64,000 nucleotides of DNA from Oscillospiraceae bacterium (GTDB lineage: Bacteria; Bacillota; Clostridia; Oscillospirales; Ruminococcaceae). Below the pieces are notes generated by a model. That model did no database searches, was not told the DNA's origin, and saw only the letters and a program-made list of their open reading frames with translations. The translations under genes were made by a program, and so were the position numbers. Within the stretch, counting starts at the first letter, position 1. The number at the start of each line of letters is the position of its first letter. Location: contig CADASU010000002.1 of assembly GCA_902790675.1 (NCBI GenBank), positions 248,001 to 312,000 on the forward strand. Direction: 5' to 3'. This document shows positions 9,348 to 17,606 of the stretch, piece after piece.

Positions 9348-10646
9348 ATGACAAAAAAGGAAAATCAAAAAACAAATTTAATAAAAACGTTTTATTTATT
9401 GTTGTCAGTTTTATTACTAACCGTTTTCACAAGCATTGTTAGTACTGTAGCAGCTGTAAACGGAACTATAGTAATCGATCCTGGCCACGACTATTATGAT
9501 TCAGGTGCTTGTGCTTTTGGCGTTAAAGAATCTACTGTTAACGCTCAATTAGCTTATAAACTGGCAACCAAACTTAGAGATAGAGGATACGCCGTATATT
9601 TTACTCATCCAATATCTTATGCAAATAATGTTGGTAACGATATTCCTACAATACTGCCTCCAATGAACAGAAAATATCCAATATTGGAATCTGAAGGAGG
9701 AGCTAACAGCTTATGTGGCGCAATAAATAGAATTAATCCAGATGCAGCTATTTGTGTTCACCATAACTCTTTTGACAAAGATGGCCCTCAGGGCTTAGAA
9801 ATATATTGGCGCAACAACGGAAATTCTGCTGAAGTAATGCAAAAATCTCAACACTTAGCTAATTTACTCTATAACAAGTGCCAAAACATATATAGCCATG
9901 GAAGAGGCGTTAAAATAGGTAATTATAAAATTTGCTTAGCGCATTCTCCAACTGTTTTGTTTGAGGCAGGTTTTTTATCAACAAAAGTTGAATTTGACAA
10001 AATTGTAGATCAAAATCAACAACATCGCATGGCAGAAGCAATGGCTCAAGCAATTGCAGAGTTTGTTGGCGTAAGGCAACAACCGCAACCGCAACCACAA
10101 CCACAACCACAACCGCAATTCACAGCCATAATGGGCACCTCACTAACATCGCCTGAAAAAATGGCAAGATTTTATCAAAACAATTCTCCAATTCCATTTC
10201 CTTCGTTCTACGCCAATCACGGATTAGATTTAAATAAATTCTGTCAATTATATTACGATGTTGCAAATTCAGAAGGTGTTCGTGCAGAAGTAGCTTTCTG
10301 TCAAGCTATACACGAAACAGGTTGGCTGAGATATAATGGTACTGTTGATATAGGTCAATTAAACTTTGGCGGATTAGGAGCAACTGGTAATGGTGTTAAA
10401 GGCAATAGTTTCGGCTCAGTTCGCGAAGGAATATTAGCTCAAATTCAGCATCTTAAGGCATATGCTTCAATAAAAAATTTAAACAATGCTTGTGTTGATC
10501 CTAGATATAAATATGTTAACAAAGGATCTGCTACATTCGTTGAATGGCTCGGAATACAAGAAAATCCAAAGCATTGTGGATGGGCTTCTTCAAAAGGATA
10601 TGGATATGAACTAAAAAATCTAATTTATAGATTATTAAATACATAA
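9348..10646 (+). CDS. Secreted peptidoglycan hydrolase: Amidase_3 plus glucosaminidase-type domain
   Basis: A 432-residue secreted cell-wall enzyme with two catalytic domains. A signal/membrane helix at about 13-35 leads into an N-acetylmuramoyl-L-alanine amidase domain (about 40-243). Its zinc and catalytic residues are visible at H47 (IDPGHD), E61, H139 (VHHNS) and E206 (LFEAGF). A Pro-Gln linker (about 245-257) joins it to a lysozyme/glucosaminidase-like domain with the catalytic-type motif QAIHETGW (E323) and QLNFGGLGATG. AAGGAG lies before the ATG. The gene stands alone with its own terminator. The fusion should cut both the glycan strand and the stem peptide. A role in daughter-cell separation or in sporulation is inference. 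Confidence 0.85.
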   Translation: MTKKENQKTNLIKTFYLLLSVLLLTVFTSIVSTVAAVNGTIVIDPGHDYYDSGACAFGVKESTVNAQLAYKLATKLRDRGYAVYFTHPISYANNVGNDIPTILPPMNRKYPILESEGGANSLCGAINRINPDAAICVHHNSFDKDGPQGLEIYWRNNGNSAEVMQKSQHLANLLYNKCQNIYSHGRGVKIGNYKICLAHSPTVLFEAGFLSTKVEFDKIVDQNQQHRMAEAMAQAIAEFVGVRQQPQPQPQPQPQPQFTAIMGTSLTSPEKMARFYQNNSPIPFPSFYANHGLDLNKFCQLYYDVANSEGVRAEVAFCQAIHETGWLRYNGTVDIGQLNFGGLGATGNGVKGNSFGSVREGILAQIQHLKAYASIKNLNNACVDPRYKYVNKGSATFVEWLGIQENPKHCGWASSKGYGYELKNLIYRLLNT

Positions 10647-10658
10647 TATGGATAAAAT

Positions 10659-10694
10659 AAAAAGCTTGCTACTTATTTTGAGCAAGCTTTTTAT
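10659..10694. terminator. Bidirectional rho-independent terminator
   Basis: A perfect 12-bp stem (AAAAAGCTTGCT with AGCAAGCTTTTT) around a 10-base loop. It lies between the converging amidase and proS genes and has T or A runs on both sides, so it can serve both. Confidence 0.9.
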
Positions 10695-10713
10695 TGATTT
10701 ATATTATTACATT

Positions 10714-11964
10714 TTATTTTAATTTATCAATTAACTGCTGCTGATTTAAAAATAACTTTTCAGACGTTTTTCTGTTTTCAACTTCAAACAGACCATTTTC
10801 CCCAAATTTTTTACCTATCAATATCATATATGGAAAGCCTAAAAGTTTAGCATCTTTTATTTTAGAACCCAATGTGCCATTTCTGTCGTCTAAAACAACA
10901 GAAACTTTGTTCTTTTTTAAATTGTTATAGATATCAATAGCATCTTTTTCATAGTTATCAAGATATATAATAACGCACCTATAAGGCTCAACAGCCTCTG
11001 GCCAAATCAAACCATTTTCATCACAATTATTTTCACAAATAGCACCCAATGTTCTATTAATGCCTATTCCATAGCAGCCCATATAATATGGCTGTTTTTT
11101 CCCTTCTGCATTAACATAATATCCATCCATCTTTTCTGAATAAAATGTTCCTAACTGAAATATATGACCAAGTTCTATACACTGAACCTCTTCCAAATTA
11201 TTAACATTTATTTCTGGATTTTGCACTTCTATGTCTTTCAGCATTTCAGGATATTCCAAAACTTCCGTGTTTAAAGCAATGGTTCTATCCGAATTAACCA
11301 ATACTTTATCTTCACCTATATTCGAAAAGCACATAAATTCCTCAGAAACTTTTCCCCCCATTTCGGCGCTAACTGCTTTTACGGGGATAGCATCTAATCC
11401 CAATTCAGCAAAAATTTTTATATAACACTCTCTCATGTTGTTATATTCTCTTTCCATATCTTCAACACTTGAATGAAAACTATATCCATCTTTCATTAAA
11501 AACTCTTTGCTTCGTAAAAGCCCGCCTCTAACTCTAAGCTCATCTCTATATTTATTTCCCATTTGAAAAACATTAACCGGTAAATCTTTATATGAAACTA
11601 TATTCTCTTTAACAAAGTCTAAAACTATTTCCTCACCAGTAGGAGCAATACAATATTCGCCATTTCTACCATCAAAAGTAAACATTTGTTTACTATCAAC
11701 ATAAGTGCTCCATCTGCCTGAATTTTCCCACAAACTTTTAGGCTGAATAATAGGCAAAGAAATCTCAGAGCAGTCATAATCTTCTAAATTAGTTCTAATT
11801 ATATTCATTATTTTATTTCTAGCTTTAACCAAAAAACTCCCCAACCCATAAATTCCTGCTGCATGACGTTTAAGCTGCGCCGCCTGAAATAAAATTTCTT
11901 GAGAAATGGCCTCATCATTTCCTCTATTATGCCTGGTCTTTATTCCCATTTTACTCATTCTCAT
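10714..11964 (-). CDS. proS: Prolyl-tRNA synthetase, short form lacking the INS editing domain
   Basis: Charges tRNA-Pro. The 416-residue protein has the bacterial-type catalytic core: class II motif 2 region KYRDELRVRGGLLRSKEF and motif 3 region MGCYGIGINRTLGAI. A C-terminal anticodon-binding domain holds VVLDDRNGTLGSKIKDA. Usual bacterial enzymes are about 565-575 residues because an editing domain of about 180 residues sits between motifs 2 and 3. Here the chain goes almost directly from SEEFMCFSNIGED to IELGHIFQLGT, so that domain is missing. Start at ATG 11964 behind GTGGAGTG. It is a single gene, convergent with the amidase. Confidence 0.93.
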   Translation of the reverse strand: MRMSKMGIKTRHNRGNDEAISQEILFQAAQLKRHAAGIYGLGSFLVKARNKIMNIIRTNLEDYDCSEISLPIIQPKSLWENSGRWSTYVDSKQMFTFDGRNGEYCIAPTGEEIVLDFVKENIVSYKDLPVNVFQMGNKYRDELRVRGGLLRSKEFLMKDGYSFHSSVEDMEREYNNMRECYIKIFAELGLDAIPVKAVSAEMGGKVSEEFMCFSNIGEDKVLVNSDRTIALNTEVLEYPEMLKDIEVQNPEINVNNLEEVQCIELGHIFQLGTFYSEKMDGYYVNAEGKKQPYYMGCYGIGINRTLGAICENNCDENGLIWPEAVEPYRCVIIYLDNYEKDAIDIYNNLKKNKVSVVLDDRNGTLGSKIKDAKLLGFPYMILIGKKFGENGLFEVENRKTSEKLFLNQQQLIDKLK

Positions 11965-12012
11965 AAAAAATCACTCCACTAAATTAATTAATCGAACTTA
12001 ATTATAACATAC

Positions 12013-12041
12013 TTAATAATTTTTTCATATGCTCATAAAAA
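12013..12041 (+). promoter_or_regulatory. Possible sporulation (sigma-E type) promoter of cotJABC
   Basis: Upstream of cotJA a CATAAAAA element (12034-12041) lies about 15 bases downstream of a TTAATAAT stretch. This loosely fits the sigma-E pattern (ATA-type -35, CATAnnnT -10). cotJ is sigma-E controlled in Bacillus. The match is weak in such AT-rich DNA. Confidence 0.25.
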
Positions 12042-12112
12042 CAAAATTAAAAGAAATTTATAACCATTTTTTATCTTCATCATATAATGATTTTGAAGGG
12101 AGTTTGATAAAA

Positions 12113-12340
12113 TTGAATAAATTTTACAACATGCAAAATTGTAAAACTATGCATATGTCTCCGAACAATAACGCATATATTATGAACTCGGACAAAAATA
12201 ATATGTCACATTTTCCAATTGGTATGAGTTATGTTCCTTGGCAAAACTGGCAAAAAATATACAGAAGTGACATTGCCCTAAATCGAGGCACAATATTTCA
12301 AGAACTTGATTTACCTTTTCTAGGTCAGGAGGTAATATAA
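12113..12340 (+). CDS. cotJA: Spore coat associated protein CotJA
   Basis: A small spore coat protein (75 residues). The C-terminal half FPIGMSYVPWQNW followed by LNRGTIFQELDLPFLG is the CotJA signature. I choose the TTG at 12113, ten bases after GAAGGGAG; the open frame runs back to 12029 but that part lacks a ribosome site and family similarity. It is first gene of cotJABC, one base before cotJB. These proteins are made in the mother cell during sporulation (family knowledge from Bacillus). Confidence 0.88.
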   Translation: MNKFYNMQNCKTMHMSPNNNAYIMNSDKNNMSHFPIGMSYVPWQNWQKIYRSDIALNRGTIFQELDLPFLGQEVI

Positions 12341-12341
12341 A

Positions 12342-12593
12342 ATGGATGAGAAGCAACAATTAATGAAAAAACTGCAAACTGCTGATTTTGCTCTTTTCGA
12401 TACGGTGCTTTATTTAGACACACATCCAACAGATCAATCTGCTTTAAACTATTACGATCAAATAAAACAAATAAGCAGCTCTATTAGAGAAGAATATATA
12501 TCTAAATTTGGACCATTAACTAGCTGTGATGTTGAGAGCTCTAACATGTTTAGTTGGGTAAGTAATCCTTGGCCTTGGGAGGTAGATGCTTAA
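12342..12593 (+). CDS. cotJB: Spore coat protein CotJB
   Basis: An 83-residue CotJB domain protein: an LQTADFALFDTVLYLDTHP helix, an YYDQI segment, and a C-terminal aromatic WVSNPWPWE tail. The ribosome site AGGAGG lies at the end of cotJA. Its TAA stop overlaps the ATG of cotJC (TAATG), so the three coat genes are translationally coupled. Its biochemical role is unknown; it accompanies CotJC in the coat. Confidence 0.9.
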   Translation: MDEKQQLMKKLQTADFALFDTVLYLDTHPTDQSALNYYDQIKQISSSIREEYISKFGPLTSCDVESSNMFSWVSNPWPWEVDA

Positions 12594-13225
12594 TGTGGAA
12601 ATATGATAAAAAATTAGAATATCCTATCTCAATAAAAAACCCCAATCCAGATTTAGCTAAACTAATTAACGCTCAATTTGGCGGACCGCATGGAGAATTA
12701 GGAGCATCACTAAGATATTTAAGTCAAAGATTTGCGATGCCGTACAAAGAGGCAAAAGCTATTTTAACAGACATAGGAACAGAAGAACTAGCACATATGG
12801 AAATGGTAAACACAATTGTTCACCAATTAACCAAAAATTTAACAGAAAAAGAAATAGAGTCTTCTAGTCTTGCACCATATTTTATGGATCACACCGTAGG
12901 AATATATCCTACAGATGCAAGCGGCGTTCCATTTAATGCAATGCAGTTTGCGTCCACAGGTGACCCTATAGCTGACTTAATGGAAGACATGGCTGCAGAA
13001 CAAAAAGCAAGATTAACATATGATAATATATTAAGATTTGCTGACGACCCAGACGTAATAGACCCAATAAGATTTTTGCGCGAAAGAGAAATTGTCCATT
13101 TTCAAAGATTCGGCGAAGCACTACGAATTGTTCAAGACAATCTTAATTCAAAAAACTTTTATGCATTCAACCCTTCTTTTGATAAAAATTCTAATTTTTC
13201 GAATAAAAATCAAAAAAGAATTTAA
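12593..13225 (+). CDS. cotJC: Spore coat protein CotJC (manganese catalase family)
   Basis: A 210-residue ferritin-like four-helix protein of the manganese catalase family. Metal-ligand motifs are visible: GELGASLRYLSQRF, then IGTEELAHMEM, DMAAEQKARLTYD and the later REREIVHFQRFGE. The Glu and His residues needed for a di-manganese site are therefore present, and it may act as a catalase in the coat. The true start is ATG 12593, overlapping the cotJB stop. The operon ends at a terminator at 13266. Confidence 0.92.
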   Translation: MWKYDKKLEYPISIKNPNPDLAKLINAQFGGPHGELGASLRYLSQRFAMPYKEAKAILTDIGTEELAHMEMVNTIVHQLTKNLTEKEIESSSLAPYFMDHTVGIYPTDASGVPFNAMQFASTGDPIADLMEDMAAEQKARLTYDNILRFADDPDVIDPIRFLREREIVHFQRFGEALRIVQDNLNSKNFYAFNPSFDKNSNFSNKNQKRI

Positions 13226-13265
13226 AACATGGATAAAAATTAACACATTATATCACATTATTTTA

Positions 13266-13298
13266 CCATCGTTATTAGCTATTAACGATGGTTTTTTG
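13266..13298 (+). terminator. Rho-independent terminator of the cotJ operon
   Basis: A 9-bp perfect stem (CCATCGTTA with TAACGATGG), 8-base loop, then six Ts. The stop codon of the small opposite-strand ORF lies inside the hairpin. Confidence 0.88.
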
Positions 13299-13475
13299 AT
13301 TCAAATTTATTTTATTCTTCAAATATATAGCTTCGACTTTATTAATAAAATCTATCTCCGATAAACAATTATTAGTATATAAAAGTTTATTTACTATTGC
13401 CACTTTATCAAAATATTTTTTCATATCACCATTACACGACAATGCTATTTTATGCTTGATTTCCTTTGAATTCAT
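13275..13475 (-). CDS. Hypothetical small protein, 66 residues
   Basis: Unrecognised. An ATG behind GGGGAGA (spacing about 7) opens a 66-residue, Lys/Asn-rich helical protein with an SCNG segment and a C-terminal KNKINLNQK stretch. It has no signal peptide or membrane helix. Its last codons overlap the cotJ terminator on the other strand, and no terminator of its own is seen. The ribosome site supports a real gene; the overlap argues for caution. Confidence 0.4.
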   Translation of the reverse strand: MNSKEIKHKIALSCNGDMKKYFDKVAIVNKLLYTNNCLSEIDFINKVEAIYLKNKINLNQKTIVNS

Positions 13476-13583
13476 TAACAGTTCTCCCCAAAATACATTT
13501 TAAAAGCAATTTCAATTATACAATTGTAATATTTCAAAAATAGTAGAATATTGTTAAAATAAAATTTTTATAAATTCATTTTT

Positions 13584-13615
13584 TTGTTGACAACAATAAA
13601 TTGCTATGATATAAT
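13584..13615 (+). promoter_or_regulatory. Consensus promoter of tRNA-Arg overlapped by a perfect palindrome
   Basis: TTGACA (13587-13592), a 17-base spacer and TATAAT (13610-13615) with an extended TG. The -35 box is embedded in the 13-base perfect inverted repeat TTGTTGACAACAA (13584-13596), which looks like a repressor operator. Confidence 0.8.
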
Positions 13616-13636
13616 ACGAGCTGTGATGTTACACTT

Positions 13637-13713
13637 GCGCCAGTAGCTCAGCTGGATAGAGTAACTGGCTACGAACCAGTAGGTCAGGGGTTCGAATCCC
13701 TTCTGGCGCACCA
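13637..13713 (+). tRNA. tRNA-Arg (anticodon ACG)
   Basis: A 77-base cloverleaf with a perfect 7-bp acceptor stem (GCGCCAG with CTGGCGC), the D arm AGCTCAGCTGGATAGAG, an anticodon loop CTACGAA on an ACTGG/CCAGT stem, the T loop GGTTCGAATCC, and an encoded CCA end. A34 is expected to be deaminated to inosine. Confidence 0.97.
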
Positions 13714-13725
13714 TTAATTTTATAT

Positions 13726-13773
13726 CTAAAACAAATTTACTAAGTTAGGAATTTTTGTTTTAGTTATTTTTTT
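13726..13773 (+). terminator. Terminator (or attenuator) between tRNA-Arg and the XRE gene
   Basis: The stem CTAAAACAAA / TTTGTTTTAG (10 bp) is followed by TTATTTTTTT. It ends only about three bases before the ribosome site of the downstream regulator, leaving no clear room for a separate promoter. Confidence 0.75.
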
Positions 13774-13790
13774 GCAGAGGAAGAATCACT

Positions 13791-14255
13791 TTGGAAATAT
13801 TCAATAAAATAAAGAAGTTGTGCGAAGAACACAATATATCCATCTTCGAATTAGAAAATCAAATTGGAATTTCTAGAGGTGTTTTATATACGTGGAAAAA
13901 AAGTATTCCTAGCATAGAAAAAGTTTACAAAGTAGCTAAATACTTTAATGTTTCTATCGACTATCTAGTAGATCATCAGATAAAAGGACAAAATATATTA
14001 CACATAACTGATAGTAATGATAGATTATTGGTAAATAAATATTTAAATTTAACTGATATAAATCATAAAAACAGTGTTGAACAGCTTATAGATGAATATA
14101 AGGATAAAGAGTTGCAACATATGGAATATGAGAATAGGTTACTAGAGTTTATAAATTCATCAGATTCTATAAAGAAAGACATAAAGGCTGGCAAAATAAA
14201 GCTACCTACGAATTTGCTGAGTAGATTGAAATATGAAGATGAATTAAGCTCGTAG
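13791..14255 (+). CDS. XRE-family helix-turn-helix transcriptional regulator
   Basis: A 154-residue DNA-binding protein. Residues 1-63 form a Cro/C1-type HTH (LCEEHNISIFELENQIGIS, then SRGVLYTWKK, and PSIEKVYKVAKYFNVSIDYLV). The remainder is helical and charged, possibly for dimerisation. The start is TTG 13791 behind AGAGGA. It lies directly behind the tRNA-Arg terminator and ends at its own strong terminator. It may control the promoter upstream through the palindrome there (inference). A phage-type repressor left from an element at the tRNA is an alternative; no integrase is nearby. Confidence 0.85.
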   Translation: MEIFNKIKKLCEEHNISIFELENQIGISRGVLYTWKKSIPSIEKVYKVAKYFNVSIDYLVDHQIKGQNILHITDSNDRLLVNKYLNLTDINHKNSVEQLIDEYKDKELQHMEYENRLLEFINSSDSIKKDIKAGKIKLPTNLLSRLKYEDELSS

Positions 14256-14268
14256 AAGTAGAATATGT

Positions 14269-14315
14269 AAATAAAGATATCTGCTATGTTTTACCAGGTA
14301 TCTTTATTTGTTTTA
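14269..14315. terminator. Strong hairpin terminator, probably bidirectional
   Basis: A 15-bp stem with one mismatch (14269-14283 with 14295-14309) flanked by A- and T-rich sequence, between the converging XRE and RluA-family genes. Confidence 0.85.
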
Positions 14316-14329
14316 TGCAATTTCCATAC

Positions 14330-15223
14330 CTATAAAGTGATTGTTTTATTATTCATATATTTTAAAATTGAATCTGAACTTTTAAATATAAGCCCGCAAG
14401 AGGTTAATTTTTGTGTTTTGCCAATAGAACTACCATATTTTATATCGCCTACTATCGGATGTCCTATTGATGCTAGATGAGCTCTGATTTGATGAGATCG
14501 ACCAGTGTGTAGAACAATTTTCAATTTTGTATTGTCCTTAAATCTCTCCAAAACAAAATACTCTGTTATTACTTTTTTGGATCCACCAAATCTCTCACTG
14601 CTAATAGTTACTTTATTATTTTTTTTATCTTTATTCCACCATCCAATAAGTATGTCATGATCGCAACAAACATTTCCTTCAACAATGCAAGAATATATCT
14701 TTACAATTTTTCTTTCACGTATTAACCTATTAATTTCCTGCAAAGTTCTAAAATTTTTTGCTGCAATAACTAAGCCATCGGTGTTTCTGTCTAACCGATT
14801 ACACAATGATGGCCTAAAACTTCTTTCCGACTTGTAATCAAATTTTCCGCTCTTTATTAAATATCCATTAATTCTGTCAATAAGATTATCTTCTCCAACA
14901 TAGTCAGGCTGCGACTTAAGTCCAACAGGCTTATTCACAATAATCATATTATCATCTTCATATACTATGTTTAAATCTTTATCAAATAAAGCGACTTTAT
15001 TTTTATTAGTTTCTTTTAACAAAAATTTGTCATTTACATATATATCAACAATATCTCCAGCCAGCAAAATATATTTCGCATCACAACGTTTTCTATTAAC
15101 TTTAATATTTTTCTTTCTAATAGATTTATACATTAAAGATTTAGGCAAATTAGGAAATACTTTTTCTAAAAATTTGTTTAATCTCTGTCCAGAATCATTT
15201 TCAGTTATAATGAGTGATTCCAA
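14330..15223 (-). CDS. RluA-family 23S rRNA/tRNA pseudouridine synthase
   Basis: Probable RNA pseudouridine synthase of the RluA/RluC/RluD group, 297 residues. An N-terminal S4 RNA-binding domain (about 10-75) precedes the catalytic domain with NRLDRNTDGLVIAAK, where the first Asp is the nucleophile; Asn replaces the usual His before RLD. The C-terminal GRSHQIRAHLASIGHPIVGD is the other family signature. I choose TTG 15223, nine bases after AAGGAGG; an in-frame TTG at 15232 is too close to that site. It follows aroC and is probably last in the aro operon. The target nucleotide is unknown. Confidence 0.85.
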   Translation of the reverse strand: MESLIITENDSGQRLNKFLEKVFPNLPKSLMYKSIRKKNIKVNRKRCDAKYILLAGDIVDIYVNDKFLLKETNKNKVALFDKDLNIVYEDDNMIIVNKPVGLKSQPDYVGEDNLIDRINGYLIKSGKFDYKSERSFRPSLCNRLDRNTDGLVIAAKNFRTLQEINRLIRERKIVKIYSCIVEGNVCCDHDILIGWWNKDKKNNKVTISSERFGGSKKVITEYFVLERFKDNTKLKIVLHTGRSHQIRAHLASIGHPIVGDIKYGSSIGKTQKLTSCGLIFKSSDSILKYMNNKTITL

Positions 15224-15237
15224 AAAATTCAACCTCC

Positions 15238-16326
15238 TTAAAACTCTCCCTGATATATTAATTGAGATAATATTGCTATGTTTGCAATAGCCTCAACTAC
15301 TGGAACTGCTCGAGTAACAATACATGCATCATGCCGTCCTTTAACTAATATTTCCGTATTTTCCAGTGTTTTCAAATTGACTGTTTTTTGCACTTGAGAA
15401 ATTGTGGGCGTTGGTTTAATAGCAAGATTAAAAACTATTGGCATTCCTGAACTTATTCCCCCTAAAATTCCACCATGGTTATTAGTTTTTGTTTTAATAA
15501 ATCCGTCTTCAACATAAAATTCATCATTATTTTCAAAGCCTGTCATTAAAGCAGTTTTAAAGCCAGCTCCAAATTCTATTCCTTTAACACCGGGAATTCC
15601 AAATGCAAGATAGGAAATATAGTTTTCTATGCCATCAAATATTGGTGATCCTATTCCTGCTGGAACTCCCAAAATAATACACTCAATGGTTCCGCCAATA
15701 GAGTCCCCTTTTTGCATTACATCGCATATTTTATTTTTTATTTCAGGAATAATTGTATCATCCAAAACCGCAATAGGTTTGCTATGTATTTTTTCAAGTT
15801 CTGCAATAGACTTACTTAAATCAAATTGCTTATCATTTATATTTCCAACCGAGCTTATATGAGCAAATGAGTTAATTCCCTTTGTGTCTAATATTTGCTG
15901 ACATACAGCACCTGCAAAAGTAATCGGAGCCGTAAGTCTTCCAGAAAAGTGCCCTCCACCTCTAAAATCATTAAAAAAATTATATCTAACACTTCCAGTG
16001 AAATCTGCATGACCAGGTCTAGCCAAAAAATCAATATCACTATATTCAGAAGAGTTATTATCTTGATTTTTTATAACAGCACACATTGGAGCACCCGTTG
16101 TCTTATTATTAAATAAACCAGAAATAATATTAAAACTATCTGTTTCTCGTCTTTCAGTCGAACCAATTTTATTATTGGACGAGATACGACGAGACATAAA
16201 ACTCTCTATTTTTTTACAATTTATTTCAATACCGGGTGGAATATTATCAATAACAATGCCAACTGCATTACCATGTGATTCACCAAACACAGAAATATTC
16301 AATCCTTTATTCCAAACAGATGCCAT
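15238..16326 (-). CDS. aroC: Chorismate synthase AroC
   Basis: Converts 5-enolpyruvylshikimate-3-phosphate to chorismate with reduced FMN. The 362-residue protein has the three family signatures: GESHGNAVG near residue 16, the RPGHADFTGSVRYNFFNDFRG region, and RHDACIVTRAVPVVEA near the C-terminus. The start at ATG 16326 follows GGGGGGAG and lies inside the end of aroA (20-base overlap), so translation is probably coupled. Confidence 0.95.
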   Translation of the reverse strand: MASVWNKGLNISVFGESHGNAVGIVIDNIPPGIEINCKKIESFMSRRISSNNKIGSTERRETDSFNIISGLFNNKTTGAPMCAVIKNQDNNSSEYSDIDFLARPGHADFTGSVRYNFFNDFRGGGHFSGRLTAPITFAGAVCQQILDTKGINSFAHISSVGNINDKQFDLSKSIAELEKIHSKPIAVLDDTIIPEIKNKICDVMQKGDSIGGTIECIILGVPAGIGSPIFDGIENYISYLAFGIPGVKGIEFGAGFKTALMTGFENNDEFYVEDGFIKTKTNNHGGILGGISSGMPIVFNLAIKPTPTISQVQKTVNLKTLENTEILVKGRHDACIVTRAVPVVEAIANIAILSQLIYQGEF

Positions 16327-17584
16327 TTACAACTCCCCCCAAAGATTGATAATCCTTATAAAAATCAGGATAACTTTTGTTAACACTATTTGCTCTTAAT
16401 ATAGTAATAGGTTTTTTAGAATAAACAGCCGCGATAGCCGCCGCCATAGCAATTCTATGATCATTATATGTATCAACGACTCCACCTTCAAACGCATTAA
16501 CTCCATCAATCAGCATTCTATCGCCCTCAACTGCAATTTTCCCACCTATATTTTTAAGCATATTAACAACAGAAACTATTCTATTGCTCTCCTTAAATTT
16601 TAGCCGCGAAATTCCGTTAATAACAAACCTACCCTTGCACATACATGCTAATATAGCAATTGGCGGCGTAAGATCTGGCATGTTTGTAACATCGACACAA
16701 AAACTTCGAAGTCTTCCAGGGGAGACTTTTAATAGTCCATTTTCCCAAGCAACATTTGCACCACATTCTTTAATTAATCTTAGCATTTGCATATCACCTT
16801 GTATTGATTTAGAATTTAGCCCTCCAATAGAAATTGGACTAACACATCCCAAAACCTCAAAAAATGCCGCTTGACTATAGTCTCCCTCAATTTTATATTC
16901 TATCGCCTTATATCTTTGATCACCGTATATTATATACTCTCCATTTCCTTCAAAAACATCTATTCCGAACGATTTTAAAACACCTAAAGTAATATTCACA
17001 TATGGTTTAGAGCATAAATCGGATTTTATTTTTAATTTGCTCGTTCCATGCAAATTAGGCAGAGCCATCAAAAGCCCTGTAACAAATTGAGAGCTAGTTT
17101 TTCCATCAACAAAATATGTCCCTGCGTTAAGATTTCCGGACATAAACAATTTTTCACCATCAACTTTGTTAATGACTATATTTTGTTCTTTAAGCGAATT
17201 TATATAAGGGGCTATTGGCCTGCTCAGCAACCGGCCCCTTCCCTTTATAATCAAATTCTTTCCAAACGCTAAAGCAATCGGAATTAAAAATCTTAAGGTT
17301 GAACCAGATTCAAAACAATCAACTTCAATTACTCTTTTACTTGGTTTTAAAAGGGTGTTCAATCCACCAAATATTTTTAAATTTTTGCCCATCATCCTAT
17401 AACTTGCACCTAATTTTTCAATAACACCTAATGTTGCAAGAATATCCTCTGACATTACAACATTTTTTAAAATACTACTCCCGGAACACATAGCTGCAGC
17501 AAAAATTGCTCTATGCATAAAACTCTTAGAAGGAGGCACATTAACCATCCCACAGAGTTTAGATGGTGAAACAACAACACGCAT
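16307..17584 (-). CDS. aroA: 3-phosphoshikimate 1-carboxyvinyltransferase (EPSP synthase)
   Basis: Sixth step of the shikimate pathway. The 425-residue protein has PPSKSFMHRAIFAA near residue 16, the substrate loop SGSTLRFLIP near 92, DGKTSSQFVTGLL, LKFKESNRI and the C-terminal DHRIAMAAAIAA. The active-site loop is FESGSTLRFL rather than the NAGTAMRP type. It lies between aroB and aroC in a compact operon. Start at ATG 17584 behind GAGGAA. Confidence 0.95.
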   Translation of the reverse strand: MRVVVSPSKLCGMVNVPPSKSFMHRAIFAAAMCSGSSILKNVVMSEDILATLGVIEKLGASYRMMGKNLKIFGGLNTLLKPSKRVIEVDCFESGSTLRFLIPIALAFGKNLIIKGRGRLLSRPIAPYINSLKEQNIVINKVDGEKLFMSGNLNAGTYFVDGKTSSQFVTGLLMALPNLHGTSKLKIKSDLCSKPYVNITLGVLKSFGIDVFEGNGEYIIYGDQRYKAIEYKIEGDYSQAAFFEVLGCVSPISIGGLNSKSIQGDMQMLRLIKECGANVAWENGLLKVSPGRLRSFCVDVTNMPDLTPPIAILACMCKGRFVINGISRLKFKESNRIVSVVNMLKNIGGKIAVEGDRMLIDGVNAFEGGVVDTYNDHRIAMAAAIAAVYSKKPITILRANSVNKSYPDFYKDYQSLGGVVNGICLE

Positions 17585-17606
17585 AATTTTACATTCCTCT
17601 ATAAAA

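Noticed and set aside
10081-10118. Short repeated triplet pairs (CAACCG/CAACCA) inside the amidase gene, considered as a repeat array
   Set aside because: They encode the Pro-Gln linker in frame and are too short and irregular for a CRISPR or other array. No CRISPR-like spaced repeats were seen anywhere in the window.
11965-12112. T-box leader upstream of proS
   Set aside because: The space before the divergent cotJ operon is about 150 bases and shows no T-box sequence (TGGNACCGCG-like) or antiterminator.
13637-14255. Integrated element at tRNA-Arg
   Set aside because: No integrase, no repeated 3' end of the tRNA and no phage genes follow; the XRE gene is followed directly by a housekeeping gene.
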